A stretch of DNA of 64,000 bases from NIOZ-UU13 sp964417935. Lineage in GTDB: Bacteria; Planctomycetota; Phycisphaerae; Sedimentisphaerales; Anaerobacaceae. The position numbers were made by a program, and so were the translations under genes. Below the pieces are notes generated by a model. The model did not search any database. It was not told the origin of the DNA and saw nothing but the letters and a program-made list of their open reading frames with translations. The stretch spans positions 1 through 64,000 of the forward strand of contig CAYQKF010000004.1 of the NCBI GenBank assembly GCA_964417935.1. Reading direction: 5' to 3'. This document shows, piece after piece, positions 33,544 to 42,492 of the stretch. Positions within the stretch are counted from its first letter, which is position 1, and each line of letters begins with the position of its first letter.

Positions 33544-34696
33544 TCCAGTATTCCAAGAATATAATTAAATCATCTATGTCCACATCTCCATCTCCATCTA
33601 AGTCTGCCGTTAAATTCTCCATGTTTTCGAAAACGATGCTTATGGCGCCGGCACCCGGCACAGCATCATACACTAATCTTGATTCTGTTTGGTCTTGCTC
33701 CATTGTGTAGTCCAGTAGTGAACCTTGTTGCATAACCGTCAGACCACCATTTAACCAGTGTTCCGGTATCGTGGTTACAATTGTGAGCGGTTCGTTGAAT
33801 ATCCCGTGGTCTCCGTCAAACAGCAGGTCCACAAGAATAACATCATCAGTAATGGCGTAGCTGTTAATTGTAGTTTCTGCCCGTTCCAAATAATACTTGG
33901 CGACTTGGCCTTGAGGCGCAACCCAAAGCCTGTGCTCATAATCCGAGGTAAGATTTGCCAGGTGAGCACGGAACACAATTTCATTGGCGGCTAACCCAGT
34001 GTTAAGTTCATTTGGGTCAGTGGTTAGGTTGTGCCACAGATCTATCCCCCATCCTTCGACTGCAAGTAGGTCATCAACGTATTGCCGCAAGTTATCAATA
34101 TATTGTTCGTTTGTCCACGTTGCCCCCCATGGTGTGGGACGAGTAGCAGTCTTCAGGTACCAAATATCAACTTCAGCTATCTCGTTTATGCCAATCTTAA
34201 CCCCTCTTGCGGAAATATATAATTCTTGTGCCACTGCTACTATGTTGGGATCAAGTTGTCCATAAGGAGCGGAATATGTTATACAGGGCGCACCGGTAAG
34301 TTCTTCGATAAATAGTTTGGATTCGGTTAATTCACTCCATATTAAGTCGATATTCGCTCCATACAAGCGAGGATGATTTACACTGTGACTTCCTAATTCA
34401 TGACCCCGATTAAAGATATCCAGGAACATTTGCTTTTGACCCGGGTGCCTTGTCAACGGTTCAGTAATAATATTAAAAGTACCTTGCACTCCGTAGTCTT
34501 CTATGATAGACGCCTGGACATTACGCATGTCACCGTCCCCATTGTCGTCAATCGTAATGGAGTATGCCGCCTGGGCATTACCCTTCCATTTAGTTATGTA
34601 ACTTGCCCCGTAACTGTTGGCAAATACATCCGTACATCCAAGAGCAAATGCTGCAAAAGCAATGAATAGCTTCCATAATTTTCCATTTGTGCGCAT
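33530..34696 (-). CDS. exported polysaccharide deacetylase with dockerin-like tail
   Basis: From the ATG at 34696 (AAAGGA site) the product is 388 residues with a signal peptide (LWKLFIAFAAFALGCTDVFA). The NodB-type deacetylase domain shows SITIDDNGDGDMRN (catalytic/metal Asp pair), QGTFNIITEP and HELGSHSVNHP (metal-binding HS-x2-H). The C-terminus has a dockerin-like Ca-binding motif LDGDGDVDIDDLIIFLEYW. It would remove acetyl groups from an N- or O-acetylated polymer outside the inner membrane. A dockerin-like tail in an enzyme of a capsule locus is unusual and suggests anchoring or a shared surface scaffold. Confidence 0.85.
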   Translation of the reverse strand: MRTNGKLWKLFIAFAAFALGCTDVFANSYGASYITKWKGNAQAAYSITIDDNGDGDMRNVQASIIEDYGVQGTFNIITEPLTRHPGQKQMFLDIFNRGHELGSHSVNHPRLYGANIDLIWSELTESKLFIEELTGAPCITYSAPYGQLDPNIVAVAQELYISARGVKIGINEIAEVDIWYLKTATRPTPWGATWTNEQYIDNLRQYVDDLLAVEGWGIDLWHNLTTDPNELNTGLAANEIVFRAHLANLTSDYEHRLWVAPQGQVAKYYLERAETTINSYAITDDVILVDLLFDGDHGIFNEPLTIVTTIPEHWLNGGLTVMQQGSLLDYTMEQDQTESRLVYDAVPGAGAISIVFENMENLTADLDGDGDVDIDDLIIFLEYWIDEK

Positions 34697-34763
34697 CTTT
34701 TTTCCTTTCATAAATAATTGTTGGGATAGATTATTGATGTCTGCTTTAACTCATCTTGCTATT

Positions 34764-34964
34764 CTATCTTATGCTGCTTTCCAGAATCAACCTACTAAGA
34801 CTAACCCTTGAAAGCGGACGGCATAAGGTCCTTAGTACCCATTCTTTTCTTTCCTGCGAGTATGCAATAACTCTACACTTCTTCCATATTGCCAGATGAC
34901 ATAGGCATCGCAGTCGCAAGCTTCGTTTCGCAATCGTATGCAATACAAGGGGCGGCCTCGGCCT
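34764..34964 (-). pseudogene. C-terminal relic of a third GT2 glycosyltransferase copy
   Basis: About 66 codons (PRPPLVLHTIAKRSLRLRCL, then AIWKKCRVIAYSQERKEWVL, ending RLILESSIR) match the C-termini of the two GT2 genes at 36159 and 37138. No catalytic part remains. It lies directly after the interrupted GDP-mannose epimerase gene. Confidence 0.75.
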
Positions 34965-35023
34965 TTCTGCGTCTTTTTTCGCCGTATTGTGCTTGTGACA
35001 CCACTTGTCTGACGCAGGCATTC

Positions 35024-36001
35024 TTAGGACAGACTCTTTCTTACCTGTTCCTCTATCCATCGGTACGTCTTTTCTATGCCCTCTTTAAGTGGCCGTGTGG
35101 GTTTCCACCCAAGCTCTTGAAGAATAAGCTTGTTATCAGAGTTTCTGCCTCTCACACCTAATGGCCCTTCGATATGCTTTGTCCGAAGTTTTTTGCCAGC
35201 GATATCCATGATCATTTCAGCCAGCCCATTTATTGTTATCATCTCTTCAGAGCCGATATTAACCGGGCCTATGAAATCTGAATCCATTAACCTGCGGACA
35301 CCTTCGAGGCATTCGTCTATGTAAAGGAATGACCGCGTCTGTTTGCCATCTCCCCATATTTCAATCTCACCATCTTCTGAAATATCTGCAACCTTCCTAC
35401 AGAGTGCTGCCGGAGCTTTTTCTCTGCCGTTGTTCCAAGCGCCTTCAGGGCCAAAAATGTTGTGGAATCTGGCGATGCGAACCTCCAAACCGTTATTTCT
35501 GTAATAAGACAAATACATCCGCTCACTAAAAAGTTTCTCTCACCCATATTCGCTGTCAGGAGCAGCCGGATAAGCAGAATCCTCTGAACAGTTCGGGGTA
35601 TCCGGATCCATTTGGTTATACTCGGGATAAATACAGGCAGACGAGGAATAAAATATCTTTTTGACCCCTACCTTGCAGCATAAATCGACCATATTTAAAT
35701 TAATCATCGCCGAATTGTGCATTACTTCAGAATCATGCTCGCCGGTGAAGATGTAACCTGCACCACCCATATCAGCGGCCAATTGATACACTTTGTCAAA
35801 TGCTCGATCGGTAACGTTTTTGCAAACTACCGGGTCCCGCAAATCACCTATAACAAAATCATCTGCATCGGTCTGGCTGAATTCGTGATACTTCAGATCA
35901 ACTCCACGAACCCAAAATCCCTCTCTTTTAACTTTCTTGACCAGATGACCGCCAATAAAGCCACCTGCACCACACACTAAAGCTTGTTTTTGCTTTTCCA
36001 T
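35024..36001 (-). pseudogene. GDP-mannose 3,5-epimerase-like gene interrupted by an in-frame TGA
   Basis: Two abutting frames in the same register together give a 325-residue protein of the GDP-mannose 3,5-epimerase type. It has the Rossmann loop (LVCGAGGFIGGHLVKKVKRE), SSSACIYPEYNQ with the active-site Cys, then YG-stop-EK and LEVRIARFHNIFGPEGAW. REKAPAALCRKV has the second catalytic Lys, and IWGDGKQTRSFLYIDE and GVRGRNSDNKL follow. The TGA (35540-35542) falls inside the catalytic YxxxK, where Trp (TGG) is natural. The rest of the frame is intact, so this is a young nonsense mutation, a sequencing error, or recoding. TGA ends other genes here (lpxD, the response regulator), so general reassignment is unlikely. 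The enzyme would make GDP-L-galactose or GDP-L-gulose. Confidence 0.85.
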
Positions 36002-36158
36002 CAGAAGCTCCTAATAAACACGTGTCGAGTATCTACACAAAGGTATATACGTGTTCGTTAATGATCACACTCACCTTGTCCTTTTAATGCCACACTGAGG
36101 GTGCTGTTCGCTTTTCACGTTACGTTTCCTTCGCCAACCAATTTATACGTACCCTCAA

Positions 36159-37079
36159 TTAGGTGTTTTCTTTCCTCGCCTTTCTTATTGTATTCTCCAG
36201 GAGTAACCCACTTAGACTTAACCGTGAAAGCGGACGTCTTAACGTTCTTAATACCCATTTCCTCTTCTCGGTCGAGTAGGCAATAATTCGACACTTCTTC
36301 CATATTGACAGAGAACAGAGAAAACGTAATCGCAAGCCTCGTTTCGCAATCGTATGCCATGCAAGCGGCGGCCTCTTGAGATACCGGCATACGCGGCGTA
36401 CCTCCTCATCGTAAACATTCTTCCGTGAAGAAGACCTTTGCTGCCCGGGCCGTACCCTGAAAGCGGCCAAAGGTACCGAAACCCCTACCAAATCAGCGTG
36501 CTTGGCAAATTCCGTCCAGAGCTTGAAATCCGCAGCATACTTCAAATTCAGGTCAAAACCGCCGACCTTTTCCCAAAGGCTCCTGCGCCAGAACATACTT
36601 TCCTGTTGTAAGTAACTGGTAAGGGAAGGACGAAACCAACCATTGCGGATGTATTCCCGCGGGGATGCCGATAGCGTATTGCTCACTCGGATACACTGGC
36701 CTGCATCATTCAAAAGGGTTGGTAAACCTGTTATCCAGTCAACATCTGGAAAGTTTTCAAATATTTCTCCAACGACTGACAGCGTCCAAGGGTAGTAGAT
36801 GTCGTCAGCATTTATCCATGCCATAATCTCCCCATGGGACATATCAAATCCTTTTTGAGTTGCATGATATGGCCCATCATCCGGCTCACTGACAAAGACA
36901 TCAATATTGTTGATATATTTCTGCACTATGTTTACTGTATTATCTGTTGAGCCGCCATCGATAATAATATACTCAAGATTAGGGTATTCTTGACCTACGA
37001 CCGATTTAATAGTGCGATCAATATATTGACCAATATTGAAGCACGCTGTAACTACGGATATACTCGGGCAATTATGCAT
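36159..37079 (-). CDS. family 2 glycosyltransferase (duplicate A)
   Basis: The 306-residue product has the GT-A fold signature: SVVTACFNIGQYIDRTIKSV, NLEYIIIDGGSTDNTV, EPDDGPYHATQKG and the metal-binding region MAWINADDIYYPWTLS, then FWRRSLWEKVGGFDLNLKYA. It transfers a sugar from a nucleotide donor to the lipid-linked repeat unit on the cytoplasmic face. It is a close paralog of the gene at 37138; some 115 bases are identical between them (36793-36907 and 37745-37859). A few extra basic residues (RKARKENT) extend the C-terminus. Confidence 0.92.
   Translation of the reverse strand: MHNCPSISVVTACFNIGQYIDRTIKSVVGQEYPNLEYIIIDGGSTDNTVNIVQKYINNIDVFVSEPDDGPYHATQKGFDMSHGEIMAWINADDIYYPWTLSVVGEIFENFPDVDWITGLPTLLNDAGQCIRVSNTLSASPREYIRNGWFRPSLTSYLQQESMFWRRSLWEKVGGFDLNLKYAADFKLWTEFAKHADLVGVSVPLAAFRVRPGQQRSSSRKNVYDEEVRRVCRYLKRPPLAWHTIAKRGLRLRFLCSLSIWKKCRIIAYSTEKRKWVLRTLRRPLSRLSLSGLLLENTIRKARKENT
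36793..36907. repeat. 115-base segment identical to 37745-37859
   Basis: An uninterrupted identical stretch covers the EPDDGPYHATQKG to DDIYYPW region of the two GT2 genes. It indicates recent duplication or gene conversion. Confidence 0.85.
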
Positions 37080-37137
37080 CGTGTGTTCCCCTACGCCTTG
37101 TGAATAACGCTAAAAAGCTTCGCGTCTCTTTTTTCAT

Positions 37138-38043
37138 TTATCTTATGGCATTCTCTAAGAGTAAACCACTTAGACTTGCCCTTGAAACCGGACGTCTCAA
37201 CTGTCTTAATACCCATTCCTGGTTTTCGTTGGAGTATGCAATAACTCTGCACTTCTTCCATATTGCCAGACGACACAAGCATCGTAATTTCAAGCCTCGT
37301 TTTGTAAGTGCATCCCAGAGAAGTGGTGGTGCTTTGAGACCCTGGCATACTTGGAGGACTTCCTCGTCGTAGATCCTGCAAGAAGATCTTTGCTCTCCGG
37401 GTCGCCATCTGAAGGCAGCTAAAGGTACCGAAACACCAACCAAATCAGCGTGCTTGGCAAATTCAGTCCAGAGCTTGAAATCCGCAGCATACTTCAAATT
37501 CAGGTCAAAGCCGCCGACCTTTTCCCAAAGGCTCCTGCGCCAGAACATACTTTCCTGTTCTAAGTAAGCAGCAAGGTGGGAACGGAACCAACCATTGCGG
37601 ATGTATTCTCGCGGGTATGCCGATAGTGTATTGCTCACTTTGACACATTGGTCTGCATTGTTCAAAAAGCACGGTAAGCCTATTATCCAGTCAACATCAG
37701 GAAACTTTTTAAATATTTCTCCGACAATCGACAGCGTCCAAGGATAGTAGATGTCGTCAGCATTTATCCATGCCATAATCTCCCCATGGGACATATCAAA
37801 TCCTTTTTGAGTTGCATGATATGGCCCATCATCCGGCTCACTGACAAAGACATCAATATCTGTATGATACTTCTGGATCACGCTCACCGTATCATCTGTT
37901 GAGCCGCCATCGATGATAATATACTCAAGGTTAGGGTACCCTTGCCCTACGATTGACCTAATAGTCCCCTCGATATATTGAGCCATATTGAAGCAAGCTG
38001 TCACTACGGAGATTTTTGGAGTCTCTACCATGCCATACCTCAC
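37138..38043 (-). CDS. family 2 glycosyltransferase (duplicate B)
   Basis: The 301-residue product has the same motif series as the gene at 36159 (SVVTACFNMAQYIEGTIRSI, NLEYIIIDGGSTDDTV, MAWINADDIYYPWTLS, FWRRSLWEKVGGFDLNLKYA). The paralogs differ mainly in the loop after the metal site and in the last 70 residues, where acceptor choice often lies. They may therefore add the same sugar to different acceptors. Its C-terminus (SRASLSGLLLENAIR) is the one best matched by the relic at 34764. Confidence 0.92.
   Translation of the reverse strand: MRYGMVETPKISVVTACFNMAQYIEGTIRSIVGQGYPNLEYIIIDGGSTDDTVSVIQKYHTDIDVFVSEPDDGPYHATQKGFDMSHGEIMAWINADDIYYPWTLSIVGEIFKKFPDVDWIIGLPCFLNNADQCVKVSNTLSAYPREYIRNGWFRSHLAAYLEQESMFWRRSLWEKVGGFDLNLKYAADFKLWTEFAKHADLVGVSVPLAAFRWRPGEQRSSCRIYDEEVLQVCQGLKAPPLLWDALTKRGLKLRCLCRLAIWKKCRVIAYSNENQEWVLRQLRRPVSRASLSGLLLENAIR
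37745..37859. repeat. 115-base segment identical to 36793-36907
   Basis: Second copy of the identical stretch within the duplicated GT2 genes, same orientation, 952 bases apart. Confidence 0.85.
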
Positions 38044-38137
38044 TTCTCAGTATTGAAGCCGAGTACTCGAAATTTCGTCTATTGCCTGCAACTACTAATT
38101 TCGCGACCCCTTCTATCTTCTGTGCAAAAGCAAGACT

Positions 38138-38881
38138 TTACTCATACTTGTTTGATTGAAATTCCTTACGGTCAGCTCTCGCAAAAATAAGATCAAATTG
38201 CCAGAAGGCCCCGTCCTTGGGCCGAAATAGTGGCTCGCAAAGGTCAATTGGCCGAAAACCCCTCGACTCAAGAAAACCACACATCTCATGGAAACGCAAA
38301 CTACCTTTACCCATGGTGAAATTGTAAGTCTCCACGACTATCAGCGATGTCTCTTTGAGCGTATTAGCAGCACCTTCGAAGATCGGGACTTCAAAACCGT
38401 GCGTATCCAGTTTGAGCAGGTAGGGCGGCTTCAGCTTCCTCGCATTCACTTCAGCATCAACAGTTGTGACCGGTACTCTGGTAACTTTTCGTCTGTTGCC
38501 CTGCAATGGTGTGTGTGAGGCCACTCCTCCAAAGGGGTCGCTTTCATCAAAGTAGAGCTCACCGATGCAGTCGCCCGCTGCAGCTAAAACGTAGTCCGAA
38601 TTATCACGCCTTGCCTTAAAGGCCTGCAATCCCGCCTCGTGTACCTTTTGAGCTTCGATCAAAAGATAGAAAGCATTTGGATAAAATCGCCTCACGACTT
38701 CTGACCACTTCCTGTACGATGCTCCAATGTCGATGACTGTTTGAACTTCAATGTTCTTGCCAACAATCCTTGCCAGGGCGCTTTCCAGCAATATAGCTTT
38801 GTGATTTGGCACAATTTCACCACCCATCTTGCGCAATACAGGGTTTACTACTTTTTCAACAAAATACTTTATCATCCCCAT
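38138..38881 (-). CDS. FkbM family methyltransferase
   Basis: The 247-residue product has an SAM-binding start (VQTVIDIGASYRKWSEVVRR), YLLIEAQKVHEAGLQAF as the acidic second strand, LYFDESDPFGGVASHTPL and the family region PVTTVDAEV with PYLLKLDTHGFEVPIFEGA. FkbM-type enzymes O-methylate sugars and other small molecules. Here it probably methylates a sugar of the repeat unit. It lies between the Wzy-like polymerase and the duplicated GT2 genes, all on the same strand. Confidence 0.88.
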   Translation of the reverse strand: MGMIKYFVEKVVNPVLRKMGGEIVPNHKAILLESALARIVGKNIEVQTVIDIGASYRKWSEVVRRFYPNAFYLLIEAQKVHEAGLQAFKARRDNSDYVLAAAGDCIGELYFDESDPFGGVASHTPLQGNRRKVTRVPVTTVDAEVNARKLKPPYLLKLDTHGFEVPIFEGAANTLKETSLIVVETYNFTMGKGSLRFHEMCGFLESRGFRPIDLCEPLFRPKDGAFWQFDLIFARADRKEFQSNKYE

Positions 38882-38947
38882 GACGTGTCTTCTTATTCAA
38901 AGGTTCTGGAATAACTTCATAAGAAACGGACACCGCATTCCCACATG

Positions 38948-40279
38948 TTAAAACGGCGTACTCAAATTTCCTTTATATCCCCCTAATTGTAGAGTTCTCG
39001 AACCCCAATAGACTGCGTCTGTTTTGTACGCAGGACCAAGGAACATAAGCCCCAAAAACAAAGAATAGTCCAGCAGATGCTCGCCGTTCAGCACCATCAC
39101 TACGAAAAGAACGAAGAGAATAGATAGCATCCGATTGTGATTTGTCAACTGGTAAGCGCCTGCCCAAATACATGTCAAAACAGTAACCAGTCCAAACAAC
39201 CCAAACTTAACAGTAAAATCGGACAGACCATTTCCCATACCCCGGATACCTTCCCCGGAACTCAGCATATGCCGAGTTTGCCTATTCAGACCCCATCCGA
39301 AAAGTGGACGTTTCCAGATATATTCGAGGTCATACACCAAAGAACCTAATCTTGTTATTTCCCAGCCGGGTTCATGATAAGCCACCCTATCGCGGTGTTC
39401 TCTTATTTTCTCCCCGACAAAATCTATGTGATAGGCTGCAACGCAAAAAAGGGCTAAAATCAAAGCGACCCCCAGCATTTTGGGCACATGCCTTGCAGTT
39501 AGGTGCACACTTCTCAGGTGAAACAACAAGCATAGAGGAAGCAAAATGTACCCAGTCGTAGAGACCGTTGTGAGCAGAGTAACAACCAAAATGGCAAGGA
39601 TACTTCTGTATAGCCATTTATCGAATCTGTTTTTTGTTAGACCGAGAAAGGCAATAGCTAACAGAATATATGCTGCGAAAACCCCAGGTTCCCAAAAATG
39701 AGATGAGTTCCTGAAAGGAAGCAGGTATGCAAAACGATGGTTTTGTAATCCCTCTGGGACTCTGGCATAGTAGATAAAATTGTGTATAAGAATATGAAAT
39801 CCTCTGTATGGATTGGCTATTTTGTCCAGAGGTGCAAAATACGTTATCAAGTCGATTTCCGTAGCCGCGTACAGGATCGCAAACGAATGAAAAAAAAGAC
39901 TAATCAGACACGTATAAAACATAACGTTGACGTATTTTCGGGGGAATTCTTTTACCAGGCGAACAGCCAGGTATCCAATAAGCAAACGCAAGAGAAATCC
40001 GAGCATGGTGTGAAACGGCCAGAAGCCGAACGTGATGCACTGTATTACGAGAATGGCAGACAACATAAACATTACAACAGTAAAGCGAGATGTAAGAAGG
40101 TGTTCCTTCCGTGTGAAAAACAGAACCAAAAAAAGACCGGCTGTTAGTACGGTATAAATCTCCATCCGGAGTTCACCCATGAATGCCGGATTACCGGACA
40201 TAAATAGTAGTATTGTAACAATCAAATAGTCTAACCACGCACTCTTGCGTGGCAGTTGCTTTTGAAGGGTTATTATCAT
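38948..40279 (-). CDS. Wzy/O-antigen ligase-like polytopic membrane protein
   Basis: The 443-residue product has about ten to twelve transmembrane segments (e.g. LDYLIVTILLFMSGNPAFMG and YTVLTAGLFLVLFFTR). A large loop at about 290-340 contains HRDRVAYHEPGWEITRLGSL and PLFGWGLNRQTRHM, which resembles the Wzy_C/ligase signature (PLFGxG). It most probably polymerises repeat units on the outer face of the inner membrane. Its start codon directly abuts the stop of the kinase-methyltransferase gene, which implies translational coupling. A second, larger ligase-like gene is at 51341. Confidence 0.8.
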   Translation of the reverse strand: MIITLQKQLPRKSAWLDYLIVTILLFMSGNPAFMGELRMEIYTVLTAGLFLVLFFTRKEHLLTSRFTVVMFMLSAILVIQCITFGFWPFHTMLGFLLRLLIGYLAVRLVKEFPRKYVNVMFYTCLISLFFHSFAILYAATEIDLITYFAPLDKIANPYRGFHILIHNFIYYARVPEGLQNHRFAYLLPFRNSSHFWEPGVFAAYILLAIAFLGLTKNRFDKWLYRSILAILVVTLLTTVSTTGYILLPLCLLFHLRSVHLTARHVPKMLGVALILALFCVAAYHIDFVGEKIREHRDRVAYHEPGWEITRLGSLVYDLEYIWKRPLFGWGLNRQTRHMLSSGEGIRGMGNGLSDFTVKFGLFGLVTVLTCIWAGAYQLTNHNRMLSILFVLFVVMVLNGEHLLDYSLFLGLMFLGPAYKTDAVYWGSRTLQLGGYKGNLSTPF

Positions 40280-41566
40280 TTATGATAAGCCAAACTTTCT
40301 GCAGTACATAACTTCTCGTCCACGCTCACTAACACCAACTATGTTAATTTCTTTGAATCCAACATTACTCAGTCGCTTCCTCTCCACGTCAAAATTGTCG
40401 TGGCCCTCAAAAATTACCTCTTCGAAACACCCGAGAAAATCCAGAAGTCGCTGCTTATCCTGTACCCAGTTCAAAACGTTGAGGGCAAACACAATGTCAG
40501 GCTTGAAATCAATCAGTTGTAACTCCCAATCCTCAGGGGCATCGAAGTCCTGGACCTTTAGAACAGGTTTCACACCGAAGGCCATACTAATCAGTTTTAC
40601 TACTTCCAGTATCCTGGCGTCAATATCCACAGCAAATGCCGCTTTGACATCGGAATATTTCAGTAAATACGTGGACAACAGGCCCATATTGCATCCAAGT
40701 TCCAGAACACGTTTGCCTGAATAATCTGTAATAGAACGCAACATATCCCATCGTTCAATCCAGGGGCGCTCACCCGGAAAATAGCAGCCCTCAAGACTCA
40801 GTGAATAGTACGCTAAATGTTGACCCGGCGCGTTAGCATCTGATTCCTGTGCCATTTTCCAGGCCTTGAGCAGAGTTCTCAATTGAGAATTAGCATCATC
40901 TGGTAAAACCGGAAGGGTACGGAGTTTCTCCATCGCTTTGCGCGAACACAGTCTTCTTAATACCTTGACAGCCTTGGGCGGTAATGCCTGTCGGAGATAT
41001 TTTTTAAGCATAGAGATAATTGAACCATGCACTTTGTTTTTTCCTGTGCTAATACCAAAAAATTGACTTGCAACCGACGCCGGGAAGTTTGCTCGGGATG
41101 CTTGGTCGAAATCGACCAGTGATACGGAATTGTCAGGTGTAATAAGAAGATTCTCCCGTTTAATGTCGTTGTGGCTGATACCTCGCCACGACAACCTAAG
41201 AAGTATAATCCCTAACTTAGCCAGAATTATGAACAGTCGGAACCACCCAACAGTAAGATTACTAAGCGGCTCGCCTGGAAGCCGTTTCATTACGATGACT
41301 TCGAATTCGTCTGTTTTGTGATACGCTATTGGTGAAGGGACACCAGTAACCTCGGCGCAAAGTTTAAGTATAGAAAACTCACCGGCGAGGTCCTGTGCGC
41401 GCAAAGATATGGAAGGATCGTATCTCAGGTCAACAACTTTATAAACAAGGTCGTTAGCAACATAAACCTTCCGAAATAGAAAGTTGCGGCTTTCCCATAG
41501 CAAAGTTCCTGACTCTATGTTAAATAAAGTCTGGCATTGCTGCCACAATATCCCTGCTCTGTCCAT
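40280..41566 (-). CDS. protein-kinase-like / methyltransferase fusion (possible chain terminator)
   Basis: The 428-residue product joins two domains. Residues about 20-200 form a small kinase-like fold with VYKVVDLRYD and VIVMKRLPGEP. The catalytic loop is SHNDIKRENLL (His132-Asn133-Asp134 in place of HRD) and the metal motif VDFDQA is at about 151-156. Residues about 270-428 form a Rossmann methyltransferase with RVLELGCNMGLLSTYLL, AAFAVDIDARILE, IVFALNVLNW and a C-terminal NFDVERKRLSNVGF. In Escherichia coli O9a, WbdD uses linked methyltransferase and kinase domains to cap and so limit the O-polysaccharide chain. This protein has the same two activities in reversed order, so a similar capping role is an inference. 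It abuts the polymerase gene with no gap. Confidence 0.78.
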   Translation of the reverse strand: MDRAGILWQQCQTLFNIESGTLLWESRNFLFRKVYVANDLVYKVVDLRYDPSISLRAQDLAGEFSILKLCAEVTGVPSPIAYHKTDEFEVIVMKRLPGEPLSNLTVGWFRLFIILAKLGIILLRLSWRGISHNDIKRENLLITPDNSVSLVDFDQASRANFPASVASQFFGISTGKNKVHGSIISMLKKYLRQALPPKAVKVLRRLCSRKAMEKLRTLPVLPDDANSQLRTLLKAWKMAQESDANAPGQHLAYYSLSLEGCYFPGERPWIERWDMLRSITDYSGKRVLELGCNMGLLSTYLLKYSDVKAAFAVDIDARILEVVKLISMAFGVKPVLKVQDFDAPEDWELQLIDFKPDIVFALNVLNWVQDKQRLLDFLGCFEEVIFEGHDNFDVERKRLSNVGFKEINIVGVSERGREVMYCRKFGLS

Positions 41567-41584
41567 AATTACTTACCTGGATGC

Positions 41585-42460
41585 TTATTCTGGAATACCG
41601 AACATGGTGCGCACCTTGGTAACCAGTTTTCTTTTGAGAGTGTTACACGCCCATAAGGGAAAGCCAAACCGCTGGTTCATAGTTCGAAATTGACGGACTT
41701 GCTTGTCGTCTATACAATGGGTATTAAGCATCTCTGTCAGTCTTTTGGCGGCATATTCAAAAAGCTCCAAATCTTTTTCCTCGTATTCTTCTATCAGACG
41801 CAGAGTTGCAGCCGGTGATTGCTCTTCCGATGCTCGTCGTTTCCCAACATTTCTGCGCATATAATATATGTTCTTCCATCCAAGAATTTTCTGCATCAAT
41901 AAAAGCGATTCATCAAACCGCTCGATTAAACCGCAGACGCTGAAAGAATTCTCGATATTCTCCTTTGCCAAATCGAGCGCATTGGCGGGAAGGTCCTCGT
42001 ATGGCGGCATCACCGAATCGAAGTCCACACATCCGGCGACCCAGCGCGTTTGGAGGTTTGTAGTATTCATATCTGACATCATACGAACATACGTCTCCAG
42101 AGATACATTCTTTTCAATAAGCTTGGAATGGAGGTGATGTACAGGGGTTCTGCGTATATAGTAGTATTGGGACATTACTCGTTTAACAGGATTGCGCAGG
42201 ATTGTTATATATGTGGCAGGTTTGGGCAGCCATTGATGCAAACCAAGGGGCATATGACCACGAATACAGCGCAGACGAGCCTTTTTTTTCTTTGGGAGTT
42301 GCTTAAAAGAATCAATAGAACGCTGTTTAGACATTCCTTCTTTAATGTACAGGATATGTTGAGCCTTATATTGATGATCCAGTACCTGATAGAACGTTGT
42401 ACCGGCGGCTTTGGGAATATGTATGAAGATAACTATTTCGGAATTACTGTGCATAACCAC
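41585..42460 (-). CDS. PAPS-dependent carbohydrate sulfotransferase
   Basis: The 291-residue product has the two PAPS-binding signatures of the sulfotransferase_2 family. The 5'-phosphosulfate loop is VIFIHIPKAAGTTFYQVL at the N-terminus, with catalytic-type Lys. The 3'-phosphate site is YITILRNPVKRVMSQYYYIR (about 85-104). Related enzymes sulfate hexuronic acid or hexose residues of polysaccharides. The donor PAPS would be made by the fused ATP sulfurylase/APS kinase at 44662, and the PAP product removed by CysQ at 43874. It is next to the flippase gene; sulfation may take place before export. Confidence 0.88.
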   Translation of the reverse strand: MVMHSNSEIVIFIHIPKAAGTTFYQVLDHQYKAQHILYIKEGMSKQRSIDSFKQLPKKKKARLRCIRGHMPLGLHQWLPKPATYITILRNPVKRVMSQYYYIRRTPVHHLHSKLIEKNVSLETYVRMMSDMNTTNLQTRWVAGCVDFDSVMPPYEDLPANALDLAKENIENSFSVCGLIERFDESLLLMQKILGWKNIYYMRRNVGKRRASEEQSPAATLRLIEEYEEKDLELFEYAAKRLTEMLNTHCIDDKQVRQFRTMNQRFGFPLWACNTLKRKLVTKVRTMFGIPE

Positions 42461-42492
42461 GTTTTTTCTGAATATGTTCTTGGCTGTGTGAA

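Noticed and set aside
35024..35547. Selenocysteine at the TGA of the GDP-mannose epimerase
   Set aside because: The family has Trp or Leu and not Cys at this position and no clear SECIS-like hairpin follows; nonsense mutation or sequencing error is simpler.
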